This document shows positions 35,501 to 47,480 of a DNA stretch of 64,000 nt, one piece after another. The stretch comes from Plantago major (lineage: Eukaryota > Streptophyta > Magnoliopsida > Lamiales > Plantaginaceae). The notes under the pieces are model-generated. The model was not told the DNA's origin. It searched no databases and saw only the letters and a list, made by a program, of their open reading frames with translations. The DNA is taken from assembly GCA_026545765.1 (NCBI GenBank), contig CM048839.1:66141187-66205186 (forward strand), in the 5' to 3' direction. The translations under genes were made by a program, and so were the position numbers. Numbering within the stretch: the first letter of the stretch is position 1; each line of letters opens with the position of its first letter.

Positions 35501-38500
35501 TCCCCCAATGAATGATCCCATGGGATTTTTAGCTCAGGAGTCAGGAACCAGATGGATGAACTCATCAAAGTTCAGGCTATAGTTTACCTGGGCGCCCCAA
35601 GAGCATTGAAAATTGAGTTGCAAGTTACCTTAGTGAGTGTTTGCTAGCTTTGAGTTGCAAGTAACCTCAGTAACCTTATTTAAACTGTTGAAGGTTATCC
35701 AAACTCACTTTTTCCAGTATCAAGTCAATGGAATTTATTTTAAACTGGATCTTCCAAACACTGCAAATCAAGCTGTAGTTTATTTTTAGCCATAAGATGT
35801 GAGCAGATAAAACTGCTGGAATTGTTCATCCAGAAAGAATTCATGTTTTACTAGCCACCCACAACAAAAAGTTTGTATCCATTATAAATGAGAGAATGGC
35901 CTTACTTGCAACTAAGGAATATAACAAAGACAAAAGAGACAGAGACGGAATAGAAGCGGACGAGCCTAAACACTCGAGTAATAGGACAGACAAAACACAT
36001 GGAATGCTTCGATACATATGGCTTAATTTGTTGCTTCAACTACAGAAATAGTCAACTGTTGAACCATACTACGCAAATAAGATATAGCAATTATTTCATA
36101 AATGCACAAGGAACATGGAGAAGACCTCCAAAATTTTTAGAATAGGCAAAAAGAAGACACTGAATCAAACAAATACTTTCACATACAGCATCTGCATTAA
36201 TCTCAATGGAGAAAGAAATCAATAAAAAGCAAAATTTACTTTTACTTACAGATGAATAGCCAGATATGCAGTAATCTGGATGACGAAGCAAAGCTAGCAT
36301 TGTCTCTGCAAATAAAAATTAAAAGAGTCAAATAAAGTAAGCATGGAAGCACGGTGACTGAAGAATTTTCTACGAATAAAGTACAAGAAGAGGACCAATC
36401 GCTCAAATAATTAACAAATTCGTGTAAAAGGGAAATACTCCATTAGAAAGATAATAGCAACAATTAGCAAGAAAGAATGAAAAAGATTCAAAATGCACGA
36501 GGAGGACGGCGATGATCATCATCATCCAAATTCTTGTAGAAGTCCAGAATTTCCAATTATAAAGGAAACTCATATCCCTCCCAGCCCAAGTGTATGGCAC
36601 ACTCACTTTATTTATACTAATGTGTTGTGATTTTCCTAAATATTAGGAAAATCAAGTCTTGTACATGACTTGCTCTTGGTGCAACAACAATATAATAAGC
36701 TCATTAGTTTGAGAGCTACAATATATGTAGCATTTATGACATCTGGCAAGAGGTCTTCCAATATTGTATAGTGATTCTCCGATCACCAGCCTCAAGTGTC
36801 CATGAAGAAGTGAAAATAACAAAAAATTTTGGATATCTAAGGCGTCGGAAGAGAATAAAAAGAGAAAGCTGTTGAGATACATTACCAGTAAGTACATAGT
36901 GCAGACCCTCAGAGGTGGACGTATCTGCCGTATTAGCAATTCGGTTCAGATCCTTTTGGAGTGATCTACCCAATCCCAACAGCCCAACCTAAAAAAAATA
37001 TAATGATAGAGCTGTAGAAATGTAACTTCAAAGATTGAGGAAAACAAATGAACACTAGTTCAAAACTTAAATTGAAGGCACAATATTCCCTCGGAAGAAA
37101 TAAACAGCGTATAAAGGTTTTGGAATGATGCATGATCAAATCAACCTTAATTATATTTTTACATATCTTTGTGGAAAATTACACTTCACAGAGTCTTTTG
37201 TTAACCAAATAACTAAGAAAAACAAATATATATGGACTTATAATTAGGTATATTGGACTGAGGATTCCCCCAAGAACATGGCACTCTTAATGTAACACCC
37301 CTGATTAAAAAAAATTAAAAAATAATGTATAAGGGCCCCAAAAGCACCCTATCTAAGAACCGACTTTAGACAACTTAGGACAAATTGGCCAAGTTAAGGA
37401 AGAATTAGACTAAAAAGCAATTCATTCAAACTAAAGATAAGTGAAACCCATGCATGTCTTAAATACCTTATTAAACCACATAGCCCATAGAAAAATTAGA
37501 ATATGGAGAGTCAGATAAAACCAAGAGAGAAGCTGTTGTTCAGAAATTTTCAGGAGAGTAAAGTGGAAAAATTAGAAGAGGAAAGTAGAAAAACTAGCCA
37601 CTACTCTACTACATTCTCTGTTTCTTCCATAACTAGGCAAGGTATGCTGCAGATTTTTTTATACTCAAAATCATGTCCTAAGAGTTTTATGTTATAAATT
37701 TAGGTAATCCTTGACAGTTTATGAAGTTGATAAATCCCTCATTTGTGGTTAATACCACCATAAGAAAATAAACATATAGTGTAAAACTTATGACAAGGTT
37801 GTGGGTGATGTATAGACTATATATGCTAATTGATATGCAGTGGCGAATCCAGGAGTAATTTTCACTGGGGTCTAAACATAACTATCAACTTCTCAAAAAA
37901 TTTCAATCTAACAAAAAAAAAAATGAATTTTATTAAATACACATTACTAGAAGAGAACAAAAACATATAATAAAACCCAAAATTATAGTTAATTCTGACA
38001 AAATATATTATTTGAAAATTACTTTCTAAAAAAGTGTTTGCATACGATTGTAAGTCGTTGTGCAAGGAATTAGTACATACTCATTTCGTCCCAAAGAAGT
38101 TGTCCAATTTTGACCATTTAAGGCGTTCCATTCGAATCGTCAACTTTAATGTCTTTGAGAAATATTATAGTATAATTTTATATTCTTCACTGACAATGTA
38201 ATTCAATCAAGGTGTTATAATTCTATAAATTTATATTCTCCCTAACGCCACATGCACGTAATATATACTCCCTCCGTCCCAAATTAAACTTCTCGCATTC
38301 CATTTTCGAACGTTCCAATTTCAACTTTACATCCCTTCAATGAAAAATATCTCTACAACTTTATTTACTCCTCTCATACTTTATTCACTATCTCTTATAC
38401 TTTATTCAATATATTTTCTACTTTTTAACTATCTCTCTCGCTTTCTTCACTATTCTTTTAAAATTTGTGGCCGGATCCGCGGGAAGTTGAATCTAGGACA

Positions 38501-40834
38501 GAGGGAGTATAATGTTATAATTGTAATCTCCTTATTATACGTGTCAAAGTGATTTCTATTGTACCCATCTATTATATCATAAATTAGAAATAAAGAAACA
38601 AACAAAAAAAATTAAGAAACAAAAAACATGAATGTATGTTAGTACCAGTAATTCCACCATAAGAATAAATGAATTCATGTGGCCAATCAATGAATCACAA
38701 ATTCACAATACTGTATTCATCCTATTAATGGTTTAGTGGGTAACATACTAATTAGACTTAAAGATAAATAAGTATATAACCATACTAGGTGGAAAAACTT
38801 GAGTGGGGTTCAGTAACCCCACTGAACCCCACCTCCCTTCGCCACTATCGATAGGTTGAGCTATAAAACACTACAGCTATTCCAATCAAAATAAATCTTT
38901 TCATGCAAATTCTTCGCGTTAATTTTATTTAGCTTCCTATTCATGAGTAATATATGCAGATAACAGTCCCTCCCTCCCACCTAGGACAGATGTTCCATGT
39001 TGAACCCAATATACTCCCACACTTTATACATTTTCCGTATCCAAAATCAAAGGGACATTTGTTCTAGAACAGGTGGGTAATACTTACAAGTGCCACAAAA
39101 AAAGGGATAATACTACTAGTTGAAAGTTCATATGGCTCAGTGCTCAACTAGAATGTGCTAAGGTAAGAAGAAAGTATCAAGTAGAAATATCATAGCCAAA
39201 TGGTCGAGCTAGATATTTTTTATCTTTGCTATTTCTAAAACATAATTCAGACTTGGTAGTTAAGCATGGCAAAGCATATTGTAACCAAATAATACATGAA
39301 GAAGAGCATCACACAAATTGATTGACCAAACAAATGTACGAAAGGTTTGTCAACGCATGCATCACTGGGGGCAAAAGAAAATGCCAAGCTTGCTTGCTAA
39401 AGCAGTTAAGTGTTTGGCTAAATATGCACTAGTAGTAGTCCATCGCTTCTTCTCCAGAAAAACTCCAGCCTATACCACTTAAATAACTTAATGGATACAG
39501 ACACCTGGTACGATCCTGCTAATACAATAAGTTGGGTGGCAACTGATGCATAAATAGTGAACCGGCCGGTACTTAACAAGCTAATTTAAACAAAAGGCTA
39601 GTAATAGCTGATCTAACTTGATATCTTCACTAAATTTGGTGATGGCCAATTTGCTAAATAGACAAATGTGGTAGTACTTTATATTTTAACAAGGTATCTG
39701 GACTAAGTAATCAAGTAAGCCCAGCATAATATAATAATTGCAGTACAGAGTGAAATAAACTTATCTTAGCTAATAATGTAACTTAATAAGCTCCCCGGAC
39801 TAATTTATAAAATAAGTTCCACGTATGCATGTAACATACTTGTATAAGCAGATAATCTAACATTGAAAAGAGCCTACCTATCCCCAAGCACGTATACATA
39901 TCATCCTGGAAAACCAGATAAAATTACTAATCCAATATTATTACTAGGAGTAAGTCTCATCATAGATGGTCTCTAGATAACTTATCTATATCTAGAGACG
40001 GACCTAGGTTATCAATAAAATTTTCGATATTATTAATCAAAACGTATAGTATGTTCTCAATCAACATTGGTGTTTTGTCATATTAGAAACATGATGAAAT
40101 AAGTGGTCTCTAGATAAGTAGATGGTTTAATTAGCAATAAAGTGAGAATTTAAAGATACCTGTAGCTTGAGCACACTTGTTTTTTGAGTATCAGCCAAGA
40201 CGCTGGTAGAATCAGATCCATCAGACAGAAAGCCAGAGACCAAAACAAAAGCAGCAACGGCAGTAATAATCAGGAAAAAACCGGAACCGAAACCGACAGC
40301 AGGAGCAACATAAACCCCTCCAAAAGGGGAAGGTCCATAATAAGGCACCGAGTATGAGAAAGAGGAACCTGGCGCAGTGTTGTAACTCCTCGAAGGAGAA
40401 GGAGAAGAATGAGAAGAGAATGATCTTCCACCAACTCTACCACCAGAAGCCGCGAGTGCTTGATTAGGGTTCCACATAAGCAATAGCCCAACAACAATTG
40501 CAGTTGCCACTGGTTTCTTTAGGAGATTTAAGAGGTGGTTGGTTAGAATTCTGAGTGGATTTTGGTCTAATTGTACCATTTGAGTTTGAAGTGGGATATG
40601 CTTGTGTTGTGCTTGAATTTTATGTAGCGGTGTTTGGTGTTGATGGAGGATTAATTTATTCCGGAACAAGCATTTTCGTGAACGGGGACAAAAATGGTGA
40701 AGACAGAGCGGAGGAGGGCATTGGGAACGGGAGGTGGTGGGATCGACTAGTACTATCAAATTTGTGGCGCTCGCCATTGATGGATAGATAAATTTCAAAC
40801 CAGAAGCTGTTCTATGGCTGGACTGTAAATCCAA
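30147..40834 (-). CDS. FLAP1: DUF1517 chloroplast membrane protein, FLAP1-like, 6 exons
   Basis: Exons on the minus strand: 40834-40160, 36988-36886, 36305-36250, 33590-33426, 31509-31396, 30239-30147. They join in frame to 1206 bp (401 residues). The Met at 40777 (MASATNL, residue 20) is a better start for a chloroplast transit peptide and would give 382 residues. The first exon encodes a Ser/Arg/His-rich, acid-poor N-terminus, a hydrophobic segment (about 109-122, ending NQALAASGG), a Ser/Gly/Tyr-rich linker and a second membrane segment (about 185-204). Later exons give the DUF1517 body: LGRSLQKDLNRIA, STSEGLHYVL, LLRHPDYCISGYSS, EKRFNQLSIEERGKFDEETL, AVEVLWTPQ and a C-terminal LLEDYPLLRPL. 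Arabidopsis FLAP1 is a thylakoid and envelope protein affecting photoprotective energy dissipation under fluctuating light. No lesion was seen. Introns are long and full of small transposons. Confidence 0.9.
30671..30900. mobile_element. MITE-like inverted-repeat element in FLAP1 intron 5
   Basis: The ends TCCCGTGAGAGACGGTTTCT and GTCTCATGAGAGGCGGTTTC (reverse complement of the right end) pair over about 45 bp with few mismatches. The total is 230 bp, with an AT-rich centre. A relative lies at 39953-40124. No clear target duplication was found. Confidence 0.6.
30989..31385. mobile_element. Stowaway-like MITE next to the FLAP1 exon 5 donor
   Basis: The ends CTTTATCCGTCCCAAATTCA and CTCCCTACGTCCCGGATTCA (reverse complement of the right end) are flanked by TA on both sides (30987-30988, 31386-31387). 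At 397 bp it is longer than its relatives because of an extra segment at about 31180-31340. It ends 10 bp from exon 5. Confidence 0.65.
32452..32511. repeat. (TA)n microsatellite
   Basis: About 30 uninterrupted TA units in FLAP1 intron 4, abutting the inverted-repeat element at 32513. Confidence 0.97.
32513..32697. mobile_element. Foldback/MITE-like element rich in CAGCTC
   Basis: The 185 bp segment starts AAAAGCTCCACCGGAGCA and ends with the reverse complement of AAAAGCTCACCGGAGCA, a 17-18 bp inverted terminus with a one-base gap. Inside, (A/C)AGCTC and its complement recur about a dozen times, giving many internal hairpins. GC content is much higher than its surroundings. It adjoins a (TA)n tract; the target duplication is therefore hidden. 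Confidence 0.6.
33933..34140. repeat. Tandem duplication, period 116 bp, in FLAP1 intron 3
   Basis: CACTTTTGGCCTAAAATGAA recurs at 33933 and 34049, and the following 70 bp match well, ending in variants of GAGTGTCCGACACGGG. Each unit holds the dyad TGTC(C/T)GACAC. The second unit is incomplete. Confidence 0.7.
34523..34758. mobile_element. Stowaway-like MITE in FLAP1 intron 3
   Basis: 236 bp with ends CTCTCTCAGTTTTGATATAC and CTCCCTCCTATTTCTC (reverse complement), flanked by TA at 34521-34522 and 34759-34760. Confidence 0.6.
37838..38847. mobile_element. Probable non-autonomous hAT-like element in FLAP1 intron 1
   Basis: The left end CAGTGGCGAATCCAGGAG and the reverse complement of the right end (TAGTGGCGAAGGGAGGTGGG) resemble the CAGTGGCG(A/G)A termini of plant hAT elements. 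Possible 8 bp flanks TTGATATG and TCGATAGG match at 6 of 8 positions. It contains no transposase and is itself invaded by a Stowaway MITE at 38268-38507. Confidence 0.5.
38268..38507. mobile_element. Stowaway MITE nested in the hAT-like element
   Basis: 240 bp with ends CTCCCTCCGTCCCAAATTAA and CTCCCTCTGTCCTAGATTCA (reverse complement), flanked by TA at 38266-38267 and 38508-38509. These are textbook Stowaway termini. Confidence 0.85.
38976..39079. mobile_element. Short inverted-repeat (MITE-like) fragment in FLAP1 intron 1
   Basis: CCCACCTAGGACAGATGTTCC near the left pairs with GGGACATTTGTTCTAGAACAGGTGGG at the right with mismatches. It is about 100 bp; the boundaries are unclear. Confidence 0.4.
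39953..40124. mobile_element. Second member of the 30671 MITE family, FLAP1 intron 1
   Basis: It shares with 30671-30900 the text GGTCTCTAGATAA(C)TTATCTA, AGAGACG, ATTATTAATCAAAACG and TGTTCTCAA. The right arm is shortened. It ends about 35 bp from exon 1 of FLAP1. Confidence 0.6.
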
Positions 40835-41174
40835 TCAAACCAATCCAATCGAGGCGATCAATGATGATATGAGACACAAAACGAAACGAAACATTGTTGT
40901 GTGGGCTTTAATTTTCTTCTAATTATTTTATTCTTATATTTTCAGTATATAATTTTATTAAATTATTTAAATTACAGTTTAAGAGTAATTCGCGAAGACG
41001 GTTGACCGGTTAAAGTCAAAATGGAAAGAATTCTTTGGAATAAAGGGAGTATTAATTTACCACCACCATCTCAAATCGGGTTTACCACACAAACATGTGG
41101 ACCTATACACATAACAGAACCTGAAATGTGGCATTTAGTTACAAAACATACTTTACTTTTTCTATTTTAATATA

Positions 41175-41438
41175 CTCTCTCCGTTCCATTAATAACTTTC
41201 TAACTTTTCTTTTTTTGGATTCTATTAGAAATTTCATAACCCCATAAATGGAAAGTTTTTACCACCACTAACTAATTCTTTATTATTTATCTTTCATACT
41301 GTATTTAATCTCTCTCTTACTTTATTACCTACTTACAACTTTACCAATATAATACTCACTACAAACTATTTGTTTATTACAATTTCTTAAATGAAGAGAA
41401 AGTAAGGGATTAGGAAGGTTTTAATGAACCGGAGAGAG
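41175..41438. mobile_element. Stowaway MITE in the FLAP1 upstream region
   Basis: 264 bp with ends CTCTCTCCGTTCCATTAATA and CTCTCTCCGGTTCATTAAAA (reverse complement), flanked by TA at 41173-41174 and 41439-41440. It lies 340 bp upstream of the first FLAP1 ATG and 60 bp from the copy 2 LTR, so native promoter DNA is at most a few hundred bp. Confidence 0.8.
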
Positions 41439-43942
41439 TATTAAATAACATAGCATTCAAACAATGAGTAATATTAAAGATAATTAAATGTTCAATACTG
41501 TTGGTCCAGATAACGACAAAGTAAAAGACTAGAGGGGTGAATAATCTTTTTCAAACTTTTGTCGATAAACACAATTTCTCAAATATCTATGAAGATATCT
41601 GATACTTATTTTCAGAGAGCGGAAGACTTTTTGTGATAAGTGCACGTGCTCAGCAAGATATGTGTAAATACTTAGCAAGGTAAATAAAGCAAGTAATAGA
41701 TTGCAGAAAGTAAATAACACAAGTCTTTATAGTGGTATCTGAAGGTGGCATAGTCCTTCAACTAATCCACTTCGGTCTTTCTCAGACCTAGAATCCACTA
41801 AGACAGATAATTGAAGTAACCTTACAAGTATCTTCTCTCGATTCCTAAATACACTAGGTTCTGACCAGTGTTCCCCGAGTTATTCGGCTTTCGGCCAAGT
41901 ACTTCTGTCTCGAAACCTTTTGAGCTATTTCTTAGTTTCCCAAACTAAGTACTTCCTAAGCTCAGTAACCTTGGAGTTATTCCTTAGTTTCCCATACTAA
42001 GTACTTCCTGTACTCCACGCCGATTAAGGTGTTGGTTAAGGTAGTTTGTCAGGTGAGCTTCTTTAATAACTTGTTCAGTTATGCAGATAGCTCTATGAAT
42101 CAAGTATATTTAATACACTTTTCAATGTATGGTATCTTGTTCTTTACTGACCCAAGTCTATGATAAGTGTTCAAGAGAATGAATCTCAGATATGAAATTT
42201 TAATTCAACTCCTTCACAAATAACAATGCTTGTTAAGGATCAGGACACTTAGAACTTTTGTGCTACTTAGAATCAAGAGCTTTGGTCGCAACAGAAAGCT
42301 TAAATGTAAGTAGTATGCTTGAGAGAGCTTGTGTGAGTATTCAGTGTTCTTGGTGTAAGTTCTGTGTGTGTGTATTCTCAAGCATTCTAAGTGTTGATAT
42401 TTATAGATGAATTTGAGTGTCATTTGAATAGTATCCGTTAGACTTAAATCAAATTCAAACTGTTGATATCTGAGTATAGTACTATCAGACGTTTGTCTTC
42501 TTCTTGAGACTACCATTTTGTTCGGACATTTACATGCGCATTTAAAGCACTGTACTATACTTTGTCCTGTAGTGCCAACATGCTTTCTGAAGCCTTGCAC
42601 GTCCTTTTCCAGATACCACTTGTTAAGAATATATTGTTTCCCGGAAACATAATCTTTGTCCAAGGTATCTGAGTGTAGATATCTGTGGACACTTTTCCTT
42701 GTTCAGAAACCTTGTATTCTCAGATTTCTTTTGCAACACTTGTTTCTTCAAGATATCTGGACATAGGTATCTGATAAACTTTATCTTCAGCAATCTTGTG
42801 CAGTCTTCAAAACTTCATTTCACTACAAGAAAACTTGGAAAAAGCGCGTTATGGGCGACGGATTTTATCCGTCACCATAACGACGGATCGTAAATCGGGC
42901 GATAATCTATCCGTCGCCCGGTTCTTGACGGATAATAGTTATCCGTAAGCTTATTAGCGACGGATAACTTATCCGTCGCTAACTTGGGCGACGGATAACT
43001 ATTTATCCGTCAGTTTCGATTTCTTTATTAAAAAAAAAGAAATTTTTTTAAAATCGGCGACGGATAGATTATCCGTCGCCTTATAGCGACGGATACCTAT
43101 CCGCCGCCATTTAAACCGACGGATCGATTACGTTAGCGGACACGTGTCCGTCGCCCGCATTTCCTAATTTGGCCGGACGAGAGAGAGCCTCATTTTCTTC
43201 ATCTTCTCCTTCTTCTTCCTCATTCTCTTCTTTTCTCTCTTCGCTTCCGGTGAATTGTTCGTTATTCCGCCAATCTTGGTGCCTAATCAAGCTAGTGGGA
43301 CAAGGAGTTTGTTTCTTCGATCAATTTGATTTCTACCGATTAATCAAGGTATTTGCTAAAACCCTAGTTTTTAAAATTTGGGGATTTTGTTTATTTTGAT
43401 TAATTTGAGCAATTATATGTATATATGATAAGTATGTAGTAGTTAGTTTAGTTAATTTGATCAATTATATGTAATTTGTTCAATTTGATAGTTAGTTTAA
43501 TTAATGATATGAATGTATGTAGTATGTTAAGTTTGGTATGCATGAATGTATGTAGTTAGTTTGATTTGTGTTAAGTATATATAGTTAGTTTAGTTAATTT
43601 GATATGTTTGTTAAGTATAGAAGTATGTAGTTTTGATTTGATAAATTTGTATGTTAAGTATGTAATTTGATATGAATATATGTAGTAATTCGATATGTAT
43701 AGAGTAATTAGTTAATTTGATATGTATGTTAAGTATATAATATATGTACTAAGAGGTTGAAATGGTTATTATATATGTCGATTTTGTAACACATCGAACA
43801 CTTAATTAATAATTAATTTATAAGGAACATATAATAATTAACAATTAACCTCTACAATCTTCTTATCCGAATTGGAATCGATCTAATAAATTAAATACGA
43901 TCTAATCAATTGGAACGTCTCAGGTTAAAAATAAAGTAAACA

Positions 43943-44322
43943 ATGAATTTCGACTGTTCATGGATGTACGATCGCATGCGGTAAATAGCTTTCTAGGAGT
44001 TTCGTAGAAGGGTTAAAGGTTTCATCTCGTTTGCCATGGGACATCCGGTTTGTGCAATTGGGGGTTGATAAAGTGTCCTTGCACATTGAAACTCATGAAA
44101 CAAGCAATTTATGACGCCTCTGCAGATTCGAGCACTTGCGACGTTATGGATTCATGCGAGTATCATGTATGGATTCATCACGGTGAGGAAGCACTCCATG
44201 GCATACCTCGATGGAGGGAGAGGCGGGGTTTGGGGCCGCCTATTGAGTGCCTTCGCTTGTCGAACATGTGCATGGTGTATTGGGAGGAGGATGTAGATCT
44301 TGGAATGCAAGTTACGTGGTAG
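43943..44322 (+). pseudogene. Truncated TNP2 5' part, duplicate copy (transposase-associated domain)
   Basis: The frames carry the plant transposase-associated signature: WMYDR, a GF(I)xFA block and (I)KCPC. Text also found further downstream follows at once (LSNMCMVYWEEDVDL, compare 45300). This looks like an internally deleted tandem copy of the transposase 5' end. Stops occur at several points. Confidence 0.55.
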
Positions 44323-44610
44323 GGAGCGTCACAAGTGATGAGGAGGGGGTGCATGAGAATGAGGAGTTTCATCCGTTTTGTCTCTGAAGCTTGTATAACT
44401 AGTAATCATTAGTTGATATATATATGAAACCAAACATTATGGTAAAATTGAAGTCGATGTAACTTATATTATGTAATGCCTTAACAATTGGTGAAGCTAA
44501 TATAACTTATATTACGTAGCAATTGATTGAATTGTGAAATTGATTTATTACCGTAAATGAAAGACCTCGATCTAATGAATTCAAACGTCGGGTTATTATC
44601 TAATTATTCA

Positions 44611-44793
44611 ATGAATACCGATCGTGGATGGATGTATTGTGCATACTCAATGGCGAGTTCAATGGAGTTTTCCGAAAGGGTTGAAGGTTTCATTGAATTT
44701 GCAATGTCAAATCCGTCTTGTGTAAAGGATGGGTTGATAAAGTGTCCTTGTGCAATGAAACAAGGTGCGAAACAAGCAATACGTGACTCCTAA
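44611..44793 (+). pseudogene. TNP2 transposase-associated domain, main copy
   Basis: MNTDRGWMYCAYSMASS, FSERVEGFIEFAM and GLIKCPCAM give the N-terminal domain (PF13963-like) that precedes the catalytic region in CACTA TNP2 transposases. It is followed by a frameshifted acidic linker. Confidence 0.65.
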
Positions 44794-45299
44794 AGTGGTA
44801 GTCCGACTTGAGGAAAATGGATTCCTTCCTGCGTATCGGTATGGAATCATCATGGTGAGGAAGCAAGACCGATCAATATGACCAATACTGCATAACGTGG
44901 AAGGAAGAAAAAATGAACAAGTCGGGAACAATCCTAATCAAGGCGATGCTATTCGAGCTCGAGTCGAGCAGATGGTGTCACGATCTTCAAATGGCGGAGT
45001 TCGAGGACACAACCAACACCGAAACCGAGGTGGAGGTGGAGGAACCACCGGCCCGAGGATCGGTTGTTCTTTGACTTGTTAGAATCATCAAGGAAGCCGG
45101 TTTACCGGGGTGTAAGCTCACCGAGTTGTCTTTGTTATCTCGGCTAATGAGTTGTAAGGCTAATGGCCAAAGAATCAAACGAGCTTCAATGAATGGGTTG
45201 ACGTAATGTTGGACCTTTGTCTCAAGAAAACCTAGTTCCACCAACTTTTACCAAGCGAAGAAAAGATCACGGGATTAGAATGTCCTGTGGTAACCATAG

Positions 45300-46922
45300 G
45301 TGTTGTCCAAAATGTGCATGATATATTGGGAGGAGGATGCAGATCTAATAGAATGCAAGTTACGTGGTAAGGAACGGTACAAGCGTTACAAGGAGGGGGC
45401 CCAAAGAAACGAAAAGAAAAATCTCTCACATAAGAAAATGTGGTACTTCCCTCTAGCACCTCGTTTGAAAAGATTGTATGCTTCAAGTGCTTCTCGGATA
45501 AAATGCGGTGGCCAAGAGCGAGTAATCTCGGATAATCTTGAAGGTGGTAGAATGGACCATCCAAAGACTCACCCGCATGGAAATCGTTTGACAAGACATA
45601 TCCGAGTTTGCGGCCGAATCTAGAAATGTACGTTTGGGACTTTATGCGGATGGTTTTAACCCGTTCGGTAGTGAACGTAAATACTCTTGTTAGCCGATTA
45701 TGCTCACACTGCATAATCGCCCCGGTGAGTGCATGAAGGAGCCATTCATGTTTCGCATTGGTGCACTGGGCGAAAGATCCTGGGACGTTGGATGTTTTCT
45801 TGCAACCCCTAATCAAGGAGCCGATCGAGTTGTGGACGGATGGTATCCCTGCATATGATGTGTTGACAAAAAAGAACTTCACCTTGAGAGCAGCTCTTCT
45901 TTGGACCGTGAGTGACTTCCCTGCGTACTCCATGCTATCTGGAAGGAAAACTGCAGGGAAATATGCATGTCCACATTGCTTGAGGATCTGAGATGCATTT
46001 AGGCAAGGGTAGTGGAAAATTTTGTTGGTTTGATTGTCATCGTAGGTTGCTAGAAAGTGACCATCCGTTCAGAAGAACAAGGATCAATTCTTGAAAAATA
46101 AAAGTCGACAAAAAGCCCGACAAGACTTTGGTGCACAAATTCTTGCGGAGATTGATAGATTGGGTCTTATGAAGGTGGTGAGCTTGGGTGGATGAAGCAT
46201 AACGAGAAAATTGGTAAAAATGTGGTTGGAGGAAGAGAAGCATTTTGGGACTTGCCTTCTTGGGCGGTCTTCTTATCCGTCACAACTTAGATTTCATGCA
46301 CATTGAGAAGAACGTGTTCGAGAACTTATTCAATACACTTTGCAACATTGAGGGAAAAACAAAGGACCATGCGAAGTCTAGATCCGAGTTGTCGACGTGG
46401 TGTAAAAGGCCCTGAGTTGACAAAGAAGGATGAGAATGGTAAGTGGTCGAAGCGTGCTACACAATTGACAACGCTTCTAGGTCAATTTTGTTTGATTGGG
46501 TGAGGCATTGAGTTTCCCGATAATTACGCCTCAAATTTAGAGGTGTGTGGATTTGAAGAAGACAAAGGTTATGGGATGAAGAGCCACGATCGTATGTGTT
46601 CATGGAGAGGCTTATCCGGTAGCATTTCGAGAGCTTCTGAAACACGTATGGACCGCTATCACCGAGTTGAGCTTATTTTCAAAAATTTAGGCACAAGGTG
46701 GTTCATGATAAAGTGTTGGAAAATCTTGAAAGGAACATACCATTGATTCTATGCAAGCTCGAGCGTATCTTTCCACCGAGCTGGTTTGATTCTATGGAGC
46801 ACTTGTCGGTTCACCTTCCTCATGAAGCGAGACTTGCTGGTCCGGTTCAGTATCGATGGATGTATCCATTCGAGAGGTACTTGGGAAAGCGAAGAAGTAT
46901 GTCAACAACAAAGGTAAACTGA
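45300..46922 (+). pseudogene. TNP2-type transposase core (Transposase_21 and DUF4218), broken
   Basis: Conserved blocks are seen in changing frames: KKMWYFPLAPRLKRLYAS, DHPKTHPHGN, a DGFNPFG-like block (about 45640-45670), LQPLIKEPIELWTDGI, NFTLRAALLWTVSDFPAYSM and GKYACPHCL. Then come an HNLDFMHIEKNVFENL-like stretch (about 46280-46330) and the DUF4218 part at 46698-46922 (LERIFPPSWFDSMEHL, HLPHEARLAGPVQYRWMYPF). This is the order in plant CACTA transposases, which bind the ends and cut the element out. At least six frame changes and several stops make it a pseudogene. Confidence 0.8.
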
Positions 46923-47480
46923 AGGTTCGATTGCCAATGCCTACATTCGAGAGGAAACGCAACCTTCTCTTATTACTTTGATGAACACGTCCCTACAAAG
47001 ACAGCAAGGCCGGCTCGAAATGCAGACACATTCGTAGTTCAAGCGGATGATGAGTTTTCCCTATCTGTCTTCAGGGTATCAGGGAGACCTCTTGGTGCAG
47101 CTAAGAAAGAATATCTTACGGATAAAGAGTTGAAAACAACTCAATATTATGTCCTCACGAATTGTGCTGAGGTTGACCAGTATATGGTACTATTTGCGGT
47201 CAAACCATTTATTTAAATTTTAATATAGCTACGCAAGTCTCTACTTCAATTATAGACTTATCATCGAATCAATGTTTGCGCTTTTTTCAAAAGCGTTGTT
47301 TGGAAGAAAATCCTCGGATGACGGAGGATACACTAGAGGAACTACTTGACTCAAAAATTCTCTGAAATTTCAGTTGGTTCCAGAGTATGTCCGAATCCTA
47401 TTAACAACGTCACATGCATATACTTAAAGGCTCTCGCAAGGGTCCATTCAAAAGGTCTACACATTCCAGTTATATAGTCA

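Noticed and set aside
38085-38260. Another Stowaway start at CTCATTTCGTCCCAAAGAAG
   Set aside because: The left terminus looks right but I found no matching right end or second TA; probably a fragment or chance.
44897-45933. Long minus-strand frames in the CACTA body (for example 45232-45933)
   Set aside because: They are antisense shadows of the decayed transposase, whose conserved blocks read on the plus strand.
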